Positions 1-5,612 of a stretch of DNA of 6,397 nucleotides are shown piece by piece (the stretch's first letter is position 1; each line of letters begins with the position of its first letter). The stretch lies in the NCBI GenBank assembly GCA_964627045.1, contig CAZVIK010000218.1, forward strand, positions 1 to 6,397. The letters are read 5' to 3'. The stretch comes from CAZVIK01 sp964627045. GTDB taxonomy: Bacteria; Acidobacteriota; Terriglobia; Bryobacterales; Bryobacteraceae. The notes under the pieces are model-generated. The model saw nothing but the letters and a program-made list of their open reading frames with translations. It had not been told where the DNA came from and searched no databases. Made by a program: the position numbers and the translations under genes.

Positions 1-51
1 GATTCGCGGCGCCATCGGAGCCTGAACCTTTCGCCGCGGCGGGCGCGGAAG

Positions 52-1740
52 CTAACGCCGGCCGGCGGGCGCGCGGCGGAAGCGCCCCGCCTCGCCGATC
101 CGGTGGACGGTGCGGCGGCGCGCCGACAGCGTCTCCCAGTAGTCCGACCAGTTCCTGGCGACCACGTAGAAGCCGAAGGCGATGGCGCCGAAGGCGGTCA
201 ACGCGACGAAGCCGACCGCCAGGTAGTGCGCCCACGGGGAGGCGGGGTCCGGCTCGAAGAACAGGCGCGTGAAGCCGCGGCCGAAGTTCATCCCAAAGAA
301 GCCGGTGACCACGGCGCCGGCGCCGAGCAGCAGGCTCAACACGGCCAGGCGGTTCACGGCTTCGGTGTTGCGGAACTGGTAGAAGGTGTGCAGCGAGGCG
401 TTGAGCTTCTCGATCTCCTCTTCGATCTGCGCCTTCATCTCGCCGATGCGGTATTCGCGGCACTGCATGGCGAAGTGGTCGATCTCCTCGTCTTTGTTGG
501 CCAACTCGTCGAAGTGCCAGTAGTTGGAGAAGTGCAGGAAGTCGCCGCGAAGCTCGCTGGCAAGCTGGATGTTCTCGAAGGTGAACCGGTTGTCGTCCTG
601 GTCCAGAAACAGGCGCTTGGAGACCAACGCGGTCCGCTCGGAGAAATCGAGCAGCGTCGCGCGGTAGAACAAGGCCACCAGCGCCATCAGGTAATAGCGC
701 GTGTTGAACATGCGATGGATCAGGAAGCCCTCGCGCTCCTGGTGCTCCTCGCAGTCGAAGGTGCCGATGGTGGCGGTGATGTTGCTGTAGCTGGTGAAGC
801 CGTAATTGGTCCCCTGGTGGCTCCAGCGGCGGTAGATCTGGCGCGCCATCTGGCGGCGGGTGAACAAGGGGTCGTAGCGGAAGTCGCTGCCGGACCGGTC
901 CACGTATAGAAAACGGCTTAGAAGGACCTGGTACTCCTCGCTGCGCAGGAAGTCCGGGGGCAAGCCTTCCGGATCGATGGCGGCGTAGCTGTAAACGATC
1001 ATCCGTTCGTCGAGAACCGGCTCGTACTCTTCGCGGGAATAGTCGGCGAAGTGCAGCAGCGAAGTGATCGTGCGCGACAGGGGCGGGAGCATGCTTTTCA
1101 TCGCCGGGTGCGAGAAGGTCTCCTCGACCAGCGTGGTAAGGGTCCCGGCGCGCTCCAAGGTGAGGGCGAGGCGGCAGGGGAAGCGGCCCTCACGGACCTG
1201 ACGGCCGCTGGAAGGGTAGACCTTCCGAAGGGTTTCATTGATCCAAAGGGCGTGGGCGGCGCTGAGGGCGGTGGCCTCGACTCCGATGGAAAGAACGCCG
1301 ATGCCGTTGGCGAAAAGGAACAGGCGCAGGTCGGTGATGCGGACCCGAGCACCGCGCTGCTTGCTGTCGGCGGCCTCCAGCCAGAGGGCGGCATCGGCCG
1401 GAATCGGGATCTCATAACAGCGCAGCAGGGATTCGTGATCGGCGGGGCCGCCGGAGGGTTCGGCGGTATCGAAAAAGACGCGCCGGACCACGGGGTGAAA
1501 AAACACCATGTCCTGGTAGGCGGGCGAATCGGCGTCGAATTGGGTGTAGGCGGCGCGACGCCACGCCCCGAGCGCGGAGATGGGGTTCTGCGAGCCGTGC
1601 TGGGCCAGCCATTCGTCCAAGCCGTCGATCCAGCGGCGGCTCCCGTTCCAAAGATCGGGGTGGGCCTCCATGACGGCCTGCTCGTCGATGGAGAAAGGAA
1701 AAAGGAAGTAGGTGTGCAGGTGGAGCAGGCGGACGTCCAT
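52..1740 (-). CDS. CorA-like membrane protein with large divergent N-terminal region (GMN motif)
   Basis: This is a 562-residue protein whose C-terminal part matches the CorA divalent-cation channel layout. A charged, coiled-coil-prone helix (about residues 410-460, rich in E, K and Q) leads into a first membrane helix (about 464-483). That helix ends in the signature Gly-Met-Asn at 483-485, followed by a short loop, a second membrane helix (about 504-526) and a basic cytoplasmic tail rich in Arg. CorA family members move Mg2+, Co2+ or Ni2+ as pentamers in the inner membrane; the ion here cannot be read from sequence. The protein is much longer than classical CorA (about 320-350 residues), and I do not recognise residues 1 to about 400 as any named domain. 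The loop after GMN lacks the usual MPE-like acidic motif. There is no Shine-Dalgarno site before the ATG at 1740, but a perfect -10 box sits 7 bases upstream, so a leaderless message is plausible. It diverges from the hydrogenase operon. The CorA-like fold is fairly sure and the function open. Confidence 0.8.
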   Translation of the reverse strand: MDVRLLHLHTYFLFPFSIDEQAVMEAHPDLWNGSRRWIDGLDEWLAQHGSQNPISALGAWRRAAYTQFDADSPAYQDMVFFHPVVRRVFFDTAEPSGGPADHESLLRCYEIPIPADAALWLEAADSKQRGARVRITDLRLFLFANGIGVLSIGVEATALSAAHALWINETLRKVYPSSGRQVREGRFPCRLALTLERAGTLTTLVEETFSHPAMKSMLPPLSRTITSLLHFADYSREEYEPVLDERMIVYSYAAIDPEGLPPDFLRSEEYQVLLSRFLYVDRSGSDFRYDPLFTRRQMARQIYRRWSHQGTNYGFTSYSNITATIGTFDCEEHQEREGFLIHRMFNTRYYLMALVALFYRATLLDFSERTALVSKRLFLDQDDNRFTFENIQLASELRGDFLHFSNYWHFDELANKDEEIDHFAMQCREYRIGEMKAQIEEEIEKLNASLHTFYQFRNTEAVNRLAVLSLLLGAGAVVTGFFGMNFGRGFTRLFFEPDPASPWAHYLAVGFVALTAFGAIAFGFYVVARNWSDYWETLSARRRTVHRIGEAGRFRRAPAGRR

Positions 1741-1747
1741 CGCGACG

Positions 1748-1753
1748 ATTATA
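1748..1753 (-). promoter_or_regulatory. -10 box of the CorA-like gene, very close to its start codon
   Basis: Read on the minus strand this is a perfect TATAAT. Only 7 bases separate it from the ATG at 1740, so transcription would begin at or next to the start codon and the mRNA would be leaderless or nearly so. No convincing -35 hexamer is seen 16-18 bases further upstream, where the sequence is very GC-rich, so an activator or a weak promoter is possible. A chance TATAAT is unlikely but not excluded in this GC-rich context. Confidence 0.5.
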
Positions 1754-1759
1754 CCGGAC

Positions 1760-1794
1760 GGCAGTGCCGGGCCACCGGCGGCCGGCAGAGCCGG
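1760..1794. repeat. GC-rich direct and inverted repeats upstream of the CorA-like gene
   Basis: Two near-identical 11-base units, GGCAGTGCCGG at 1760-1770 and GGCAGAGCCGG at 1784-1794, lie 24 bases apart. Each has dyad character: GGCA-G-TGCC at 1760-1768, and CCGGC-AGA-GCCGG at 1782-1794. A further direct repeat, CCGGACG, occurs at 1754-1760 and 1791-1797. They cover the region where the -35 element of the minus-strand promoter would lie, so they could be operator half-sites. The alternative is ordinary low-complexity GC-rich sequence, and nothing here identifies a regulator. Confidence 0.3.
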
Positions 1795-1821
1795 ACGCCG
1801 TGCGGAATGCGGCGGGCACGC

Positions 1822-1845
1822 GAGCCGAAAAAAGCTTTTCGGCTC
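1822..1845. repeat. Perfect 10-bp inverted repeat in the divergent control region
   Basis: GAGCCGAAAA at 1822-1831 pairs perfectly with TTTTCGGCTC at 1836-1845 around a 4-base loop (AAGC). The right arm covers the -35 region of the rightward promoter, whose -10 box is at 1859-1864. That placement suits an operator bound by a dimeric regulator. It is a poor intrinsic terminator: no U-tract follows on either strand, and no gene reads into it, since the flanking genes diverge. Confidence 0.55.
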
Positions 1846-1864
1846 TGAAACAACCTGTTATAAT
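1836..1864 (+). promoter_or_regulatory. Extended -10 promoter for the hdrA-mvhDGA operon
   Basis: TGTTATAAT at 1856-1864 is a perfect extended -10 element: TG, one base, then TATAAT. The best -35 at 17-bp spacing is the weak TTTTCG at 1836-1841, which lies inside the right arm of the inverted repeat at 1822-1845. An extended -10 commonly compensates for a poor -35. Transcription would start near 1871, leaving a 5' leader of roughly 190 bases before hdrA. The overlap with the dyad suggests regulated initiation. Confidence 0.6.
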
Positions 1865-1944
1865 GAACCCCGGTTTTCGGCCGTGGTTCCGAGTCGAACG
1901 GGCGGCGGCGGGCCAGATGGGGCGCGCAGTTCATTCATAGACGG

Positions 1945-1975
1945 TTGTGTTTCGGTGGCTCTGGACTCATATAAA
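1945..1975 (+). promoter_or_regulatory. Possible second, weaker promoter upstream of hdrA
   Basis: TATAAA at 1970-1975, in a short AT-rich patch, resembles a -10 box. TTGTGT at 1945-1950 could be its -35, but the spacer of 19 bases is longer than the preferred 17. If used, it would start transcription near 1982 and give a much shorter leader. The evidence is the AT-rich patch and two loose matches only. Confidence 0.2.
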
Positions 1976-2001
1976 TAAGCGTCGGCGCACCGTCCTGAAG
2001 C

Positions 2002-2016
2002 TCGCAAAGTTCGCAA
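2002..2016. repeat. Short TCGCAA direct repeat in the hdrA leader
   Basis: TCGCAA occurs at 2002-2007 and again at 2011-2016, nine bases apart, within about 60 bases of the preferred hdrA start. It could be a protein or RNA binding element. It is short enough to be chance. Confidence 0.2.
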
Positions 2017-2046
2017 GTATTGGCAGGGGATGAATGCGCCGGCGCT

Positions 2047-2052
2047 GGGGAG
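2047..2052 (+). promoter_or_regulatory. Ribosome binding site that favours the hdrA start at 2061
   Basis: GGGGAG lies 8 bases before the ATG at 2061. The in-frame ATG at 2034 has AGGGGA (2025-2030) only 3 bases before it, which is too close for good initiation. The nine extra residues it would add (MRRRWGALT) resemble no part of the HdrA family. The later start is therefore preferred. Confidence 0.55.
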
Positions 2053-2060
2053 CGCTGACC

Positions 2061-4106
2061 ATGGGCCAGGTGGATGCGGCGGAACCGGGCGCCGGAGGCA
2101 ACGGCACCGGCCGAAGCCCGCGGGTTGGGGTGTTTGTCTGCTATTGCGGCGGTAACATCTCCGACATTGTCGATGTCGAGAGAGTGGCCAGAGAGGCCGC
2201 TGCGCTACCGGGAGTGGCGTGCGCCGCCACCCATATGTTCTGCTGCTCGGACCCGGGCCAGGGAGCCATCGAGCAGAAGATCAAAGAACACAAGTTGAAC
2301 CGGGTGATCGTGGCGGCATGTTCCCCAAGCCTCCACGAGATGACCTTCCGGCGGACGGTGGCGCGTGCGGGGCTGAACCCCTATCTCTACGAGCACTGCA
2401 ACATCCGGGAGCAGGTATCGTGGGTGATCGAAGATAAGGAACTCGCCACGCAGAAGGCGCTCCGGTTGATCCGGGCGGCCGTGGCGCGGTCGGCGCACCT
2501 GGTACCGCTGGAGAAGCGGCGGATTCCCATCTATCCCTCGGCGCTGGTGATCGGCGGCGGTGTGGCGGGCCTGACGGCGGCGCGGGACCTGGCCAGCCGC
2601 GGGATCGAGGTGACACTCGTGGAGTCCAGCCCGTTTCTTGGGGGGCGGATGGCGTCGTTGCACCGGATCTACCCGACCGGGCAGAACGCGCGCGACCTGC
2701 TTAGCCCGCTGATCCGCGAAGTGGCGGGACACCCGAAGATCACGGTCTACACCAACGCCCAGTTGGAGACGGCGGGCGGGTTCATCGGAGATTTCCGGAC
2801 GACGATCCGGATCACGCCGCGCGGGGTGACCGAAGCGTGCGCGAATCCGCAGGCGGCGATCGACGCGTGCCCCGAGGAGTCGCTCGATCCCTTCAACCTG
2901 GGACTTTCCAAACGCAAGGCGATCTACCGGCCCTACGAGGGCTGCTACCCCGAGACTCCGGCCATCGACTGGCGCACCTGCACGAAATGCGGAGCCTGTT
3001 TCGAGGCGGCCGGCGGCAAGGGCATCGAACTGGACGAGCAGCCGCGAAGCGTGGAGATACGCTCCGGGGCGATTGTGCTGGCCGTGGGGCTGAACACCTA
3101 CCCGGTGCGCCACGAGGAATACGGCTTCGGCCGGTACCCAGAGGTCATCACGTTACATCAGTTGAACCGGTTGCTCGACCCGTCGGGACCAACGCAAGGC
3201 AAAATGGTCGTGAACGGCCGGCCGGTGCGGCGGATCGGCTTCATGCACTGCGTGGGCAGCCTGCAACGCAAAGGCATCCACAAGCCGATGCGCGACGGCA
3301 AGATCAACGAGTATTGCAGCCGCGTCTGCTGCACGACGACGATGCACACCGCCGCGGAACTCAAAGAGCGGTTCCCGGAAATTCAGGTCTACGACTTTCA
3401 TGAGGACATACGCACTTACGGGCGGCGGCACGAGGGCTACTACGACCGCGTGTCGCAGCAGGGCGTCGTGTTCGTGCGATTCGATGCGCTGCATCCTCCG
3501 CGCGTCGAGGACGATCCCCGAGGCGATGCACCGCTGGTGGTGCGGACGCGCGACCGGCTGACCTTCGGCGAGGAACTGGAGGTTCCGCTCGACGTGCTGG
3601 TGCTGGCGCAGGGCTTGGTGGCCCGCGACATGAGCAAGCTGGTGGACCTGTACCGCTGCTCGGTGGGCGCCGACAGATTTCTGATGGAGGTCCATCCGAA
3701 GCTGCGGCCGGTGGAACTGGCGGCGTCGGGGCTCTTCCTCGCGGGCTCGGTTCAAGGGCCGATGGACATCACCGAATCGACGGCCGCGGCGGCGGCGGCG
3801 GCGGCGAAGGCTTCCGGGCTGATCTCTTCCGGGCAAATCGAACTGGATCCGTTCGTGGCCTACGTACACGAGGAGCTTTGCAGCGGATGCCGCGTGTGCC
3901 TGACCGCGTGCCCTTTCAATGCGATCTCGCGCAACGAGGAAAAGGGGAAGGCGTTCGTCAACGCGGCTCTCTGCATGGGCTGCGGAACCTGCGTCGCCAC
4001 CTGCCCTTCGAACGCGATCCAGCAGGCCGGGTTCGAGGACGTGCAGGTGAAATCGGAACTGTTGGCGCTGCTCGGCGAGCCGGCCGAATTGGCGGCGGCG
4101 CTCTAG
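2061..4106 (+). CDS. hdrA: HdrA-like FAD and iron-sulfur subunit (heterodisulfide reductase subunit A family)
   Basis: This is the flavin subunit of cytoplasmic Hdr complexes, where FAD takes electrons from a hydrogenase and splits them between ferredoxin and a second acceptor. It has 681 residues, close to the family's usual size. The domains run in order. The N-terminal domain has CYCG at 27-30, CSDPGQ from 62 and CSPSLHE from 87. The FAD-binding Rossmann motif GGGVAG is at 165-170, with Glu188 ending the second strand and GGRM at 194-197. A ferredoxin domain is inserted at about 254-325. HCVGS (Cys387) and YCSRVCC (Cys419, 423, 424) follow. The C-terminal dicluster ferredoxin is complete: Cys607/610/613/617 and Cys638/641/644/648. 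The inserted domain is unusual: motif 1 keeps Cys260 and Cys270 but has Pro263 and Ala266, and motif 2 keeps Cys307/310/313 but has Ala317. The start at 2061 is chosen for its well-spaced GGGGAG site; 2034 is an in-frame alternative. It is first in the operon, 10 bp before mvhD. Family assignment is firm; bifurcation is inferred. Confidence 0.93.
   Translation: MGQVDAAEPGAGGNGTGRSPRVGVFVCYCGGNISDIVDVERVAREAAALPGVACAATHMFCCSDPGQGAIEQKIKEHKLNRVIVAACSPSLHEMTFRRTVARAGLNPYLYEHCNIREQVSWVIEDKELATQKALRLIRAAVARSAHLVPLEKRRIPIYPSALVIGGGVAGLTAARDLASRGIEVTLVESSPFLGGRMASLHRIYPTGQNARDLLSPLIREVAGHPKITVYTNAQLETAGGFIGDFRTTIRITPRGVTEACANPQAAIDACPEESLDPFNLGLSKRKAIYRPYEGCYPETPAIDWRTCTKCGACFEAAGGKGIELDEQPRSVEIRSGAIVLAVGLNTYPVRHEEYGFGRYPEVITLHQLNRLLDPSGPTQGKMVVNGRPVRRIGFMHCVGSLQRKGIHKPMRDGKINEYCSRVCCTTTMHTAAELKERFPEIQVYDFHEDIRTYGRRHEGYYDRVSQQGVVFVRFDALHPPRVEDDPRGDAPLVVRTRDRLTFGEELEVPLDVLVLAQGLVARDMSKLVDLYRCSVGADRFLMEVHPKLRPVELAASGLFLAGSVQGPMDITESTAAAAAAAAKASGLISSGQIELDPFVAYVHEELCSGCRVCLTACPFNAISRNEEKGKAFVNAALCMGCGTCVATCPSNAIQQAGFEDVQVKSELLALLGEPAELAAAL
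3787..3806 (+). repeat. CGG triplet run encoding polyalanine in HdrA
   Basis: Six CGG units plus two bases lie within the stretch that encodes eight consecutive alanines (HdrA residues 575-582). This follows DITES at 569-573, in the helix that caps the FAD in this fold. The length could vary by slippage in multiples of a codon without breaking the frame. It is probably just GC-driven alanine codon use. Confidence 0.5.
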
Positions 4107-4116
4107 GAGAACAACC

Positions 4117-4632
4117 ATGACCGAACCGGCAAAGACCAACGGAAACGGGAAGGGCGGGAGCGCCGAGTGGCAGCCGCGGATCGTGGGCTTCCTGTGCTAC
4201 TGGTGCTCCTACACAGGGGCGGACGGCGCGGGCACGGCGCGCATGAAGTACGCGCCAAACGTGGACATCGTGAAGGTGATGTGCTCGGGCCGCATCGATC
4301 CGGAGTTGATTGCGACGGCCTTCGCACGCGGCGCCGACGGAGTGATGGTGCTCGGCTGCCACATCGGCGACTGCCACTACACGTCGGGCAATCACAAGAC
4401 CATGGTGCGGATGCCGCTGGTGAAGCGCGTGCTCGAAGAGCTGGGCGTGGAGCCGGAGCGGTTCCGGCACGAATGGGTGAGCGCGGCCGAAGGCGAGAAG
4501 TTCAGCAAGCTGGTCACCGAGATGACCGAACAGGTGCGGGCGCTGGGGCCGCTGGACTGGCCGAAGCTGATGCGCTCGCGCGGCGTGGGGCATGGCTCGG
4601 ACCTGCAACCCTGGACGGGAGGTCACGCATGA
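4117..4632 (+). CDS. mvhD: MvhD-like [2Fe-2S] subunit linking hydrogenase to HdrA
   Basis: This 171-residue protein matches the MvhD/FlpD family, the small iron-sulfur protein that passes electrons from the hydrogenase small subunit to HdrA in the cytoplasm. All five family cysteines are present: CYWC at 27-30, MCSG with Cys56, and GCHIGDCHY with Cys81 and Cys86. The surrounding conserved text (SYTGADGAG, SGRIDPE, EGEKF) also fits. The conserved core spans about residues 20-145. The first 20 residues are a hydrophilic extension rich in Gly, Asn and Lys, and the last 25 or so are a tail, so the protein is somewhat longer than typical members at about 140. AGGAGA at 4105-4110 lies 6 bases before the ATG and overlaps the hdrA stop codon. 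The 3' end overlaps mvhG by 4 bp (ATGA), which suggests translational coupling. There is no signal peptide. I am very confident of the family. Confidence 0.94.
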   Translation: MTEPAKTNGNGKGGSAEWQPRIVGFLCYWCSYTGADGAGTARMKYAPNVDIVKVMCSGRIDPELIATAFARGADGVMVLGCHIGDCHYTSGNHKTMVRMPLVKRVLEELGVEPERFRHEWVSAAEGEKFSKLVTEMTEQVRALGPLDWPKLMRSRGVGHGSDLQPWTGGHA

Positions 4633-5612
4633 GCGCAAACGGAAAGCTGAAGATCGGCGTGTACTGGGCCTCCAGTTGCGGCGGGTGCGACATCTCGCTG
4701 CTGGAGATCGGCGCGCGCATTCTGGACCTGGTGCAGGCCGCCGATGTGGTCTTCTGGCCCTGCGCGGCGGATTTCAAGTACAAAGATGTGGCGGCGTATC
4801 CGGACGGCTACATGGACGCCTGCTTCTACAACGGCGGCGTGCGTAACAGCGAGCAGGAGGAGGTGGCGCGGCTGCTGCGCCAGAAGAGTAAAACGCTGGT
4901 GGCCTACGGCGCCTGCGCCTGCGACGGCGGCATCCCGGCGCTGGCGAACTTCACCACCGTCAAGGAGATCTTCCGCGCCGCGTATCACGACAATCCTTCG
5001 ATTGACAACCCGGAGGGCGTGGAACCGCAGCCGGAGGTGGAAACCCCCGTGGGGACGCTCCACATTCCGCGTTTCTATCCGGCGGTGCTGCAACTCTCGG
5101 ATGTCGTCGAGGTCGATTACCAGTTGCCCGGATGCCCGCCGCAGGCCGATCGCGTGTGGGAGGCGATCCAGGCGCTGGTGACCGGCGCGGTGCCGGCGCG
5201 CAACTCCGCGGTGAAGGTCGGCTGCGCCGATAAGACGGTTTGCGACGAGTGCCCGCGCGAAAAGCGGATGGTGAAGATCAAGCAGTTCCGGCGGCATCAC
5301 GAGTTCCGTCCGGAACCGGGATGGTGCCTTCTGGAACAGGGCGTGCTGTGCATGGGGCCGGCCACGCGCAGCGGGTGCGGCGCGCTTTGCATCAAGGCCG
5401 ATATGCGTTGCGAAGGCTGTTACGGCGCGGCGGCTGGTGTTGAGGATCAGGGCGCGGCGATGGTCGGAGCGCTTGGCGGCCTGCTGGACGCCGCCACCGA
5501 AGACCGCGCCCAACAGATCGTATCGGAGATTGTCGATCCCGCGGGCAGTCTGTACCGGTTCAGCATGTCGTCGTCCTTGATGAAAGTGTCGCGGCAAGGA
5601 GATCGGAAATGA
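4629..5612 (+). CDS. mvhG: [NiFe] hydrogenase small subunit, MvhG-like (group 3c)
   Basis: This is the electron-transfer subunit of the cytoplasmic hydrogenase. It carries electrons from the NiFe site of MvhA through iron-sulfur clusters to MvhD. It has 327 residues and no Tat signal, which fits a soluble group 3 enzyme. The proximal cluster region shows CGGC (Cys17, Cys20), Cys96 in GACAC, and PGCPP with Cys169. The C-terminal ferredoxin-like part has CDECPREK (Cys205, Cys208, with Cys199 just before), CLLEQGVLCMGPATR (Cys233, Cys241), GCGALC (Cys250, Cys254) and CEGCYG (Cys261, Cys264). That pattern is characteristic of F420-non-reducing (Mvh-type) small subunits. The start overlaps the mvhD stop as ATGA, with GGGAGG at 4617-4622 placed 6 bases before it. 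The same frame stays open back to 4167, but that extension is shadow sequence inside mvhD. The end overlaps mvhA by 4 bp. Confidence 0.94.
   Translation: MSANGKLKIGVYWASSCGGCDISLLEIGARILDLVQAADVVFWPCAADFKYKDVAAYPDGYMDACFYNGGVRNSEQEEVARLLRQKSKTLVAYGACACDGGIPALANFTTVKEIFRAAYHDNPSIDNPEGVEPQPEVETPVGTLHIPRFYPAVLQLSDVVEVDYQLPGCPPQADRVWEAIQALVTGAVPARNSAVKVGCADKTVCDECPREKRMVKIKQFRRHHEFRPEPGWCLLEQGVLCMGPATRSGCGALCIKADMRCEGCYGAAAGVEDQGAAMVGALGGLLDAATEDRAQQIVSEIVDPAGSLYRFSMSSSLMKVSRQGDRK

Larger units (their letters stand above)
1865..2060 (+). other. Long 5' leader of the operon, no recognised riboswitch
   Basis: About 190 bases separate the likely transcription start from the hdrA start codon. I recognise no known riboswitch, tRNA or small-RNA family in it, and no convincing small gene. 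It contains a weak possible second promoter (1945-1975) and a short TCGCAA direct repeat (2002-2016). The part from about 1936 to 2020 is clearly less GC-rich than the surrounding genes, which fits a control region more than coding sequence. Confidence 0.4.

Noticed and set aside
1..51. Possible tail of a rightward gene: an open frame from base 2 ends in TGA at 23-25, followed by the palindrome CGCCGCGGCG at 32-41.
   Set aside because: Seven codons are too few to support a gene, and the palindrome has no loop or T-tract to act as a terminator for either strand.
1822..1845. Inverted repeat considered as an intrinsic terminator.
   Set aside because: The T-rich part lies inside the stem rather than after it, neither strand has a following U-tract, and the flanking genes diverge, so nothing needs terminating here.
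103..1848. Long open frames on the plus strand opposite the CorA-like gene.
   Set aside because: Their translations are rich in Arg, Gly, Ala and Val with no domain motifs, as expected for antisense shadows of a GC-rich gene. The minus-strand frame has membrane helices and the GMN motif.
1885..1899. A sequence resembling a tRNA T-arm (GGTTCCGAGTCGAAC).
   Set aside because: No acceptor stem, D-arm or anticodon arm can be found around it.
2030..2155. A 41-codon upstream reading frame starting at the ATG at 2030 and overlapping the start of hdrA.
   Set aside because: The purine-rich sequence abuts this ATG with no usable spacing, and the peptide is an Arg/Gly-rich alternate frame of hdrA.
4167..4628. 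N-terminal extension of the small hydrogenase subunit back to 4167.
   Set aside because: This stretch is wholly inside mvhD in another frame, has no hydrogenase motif, and the ATGA start at 4629 has a good ribosome binding site.
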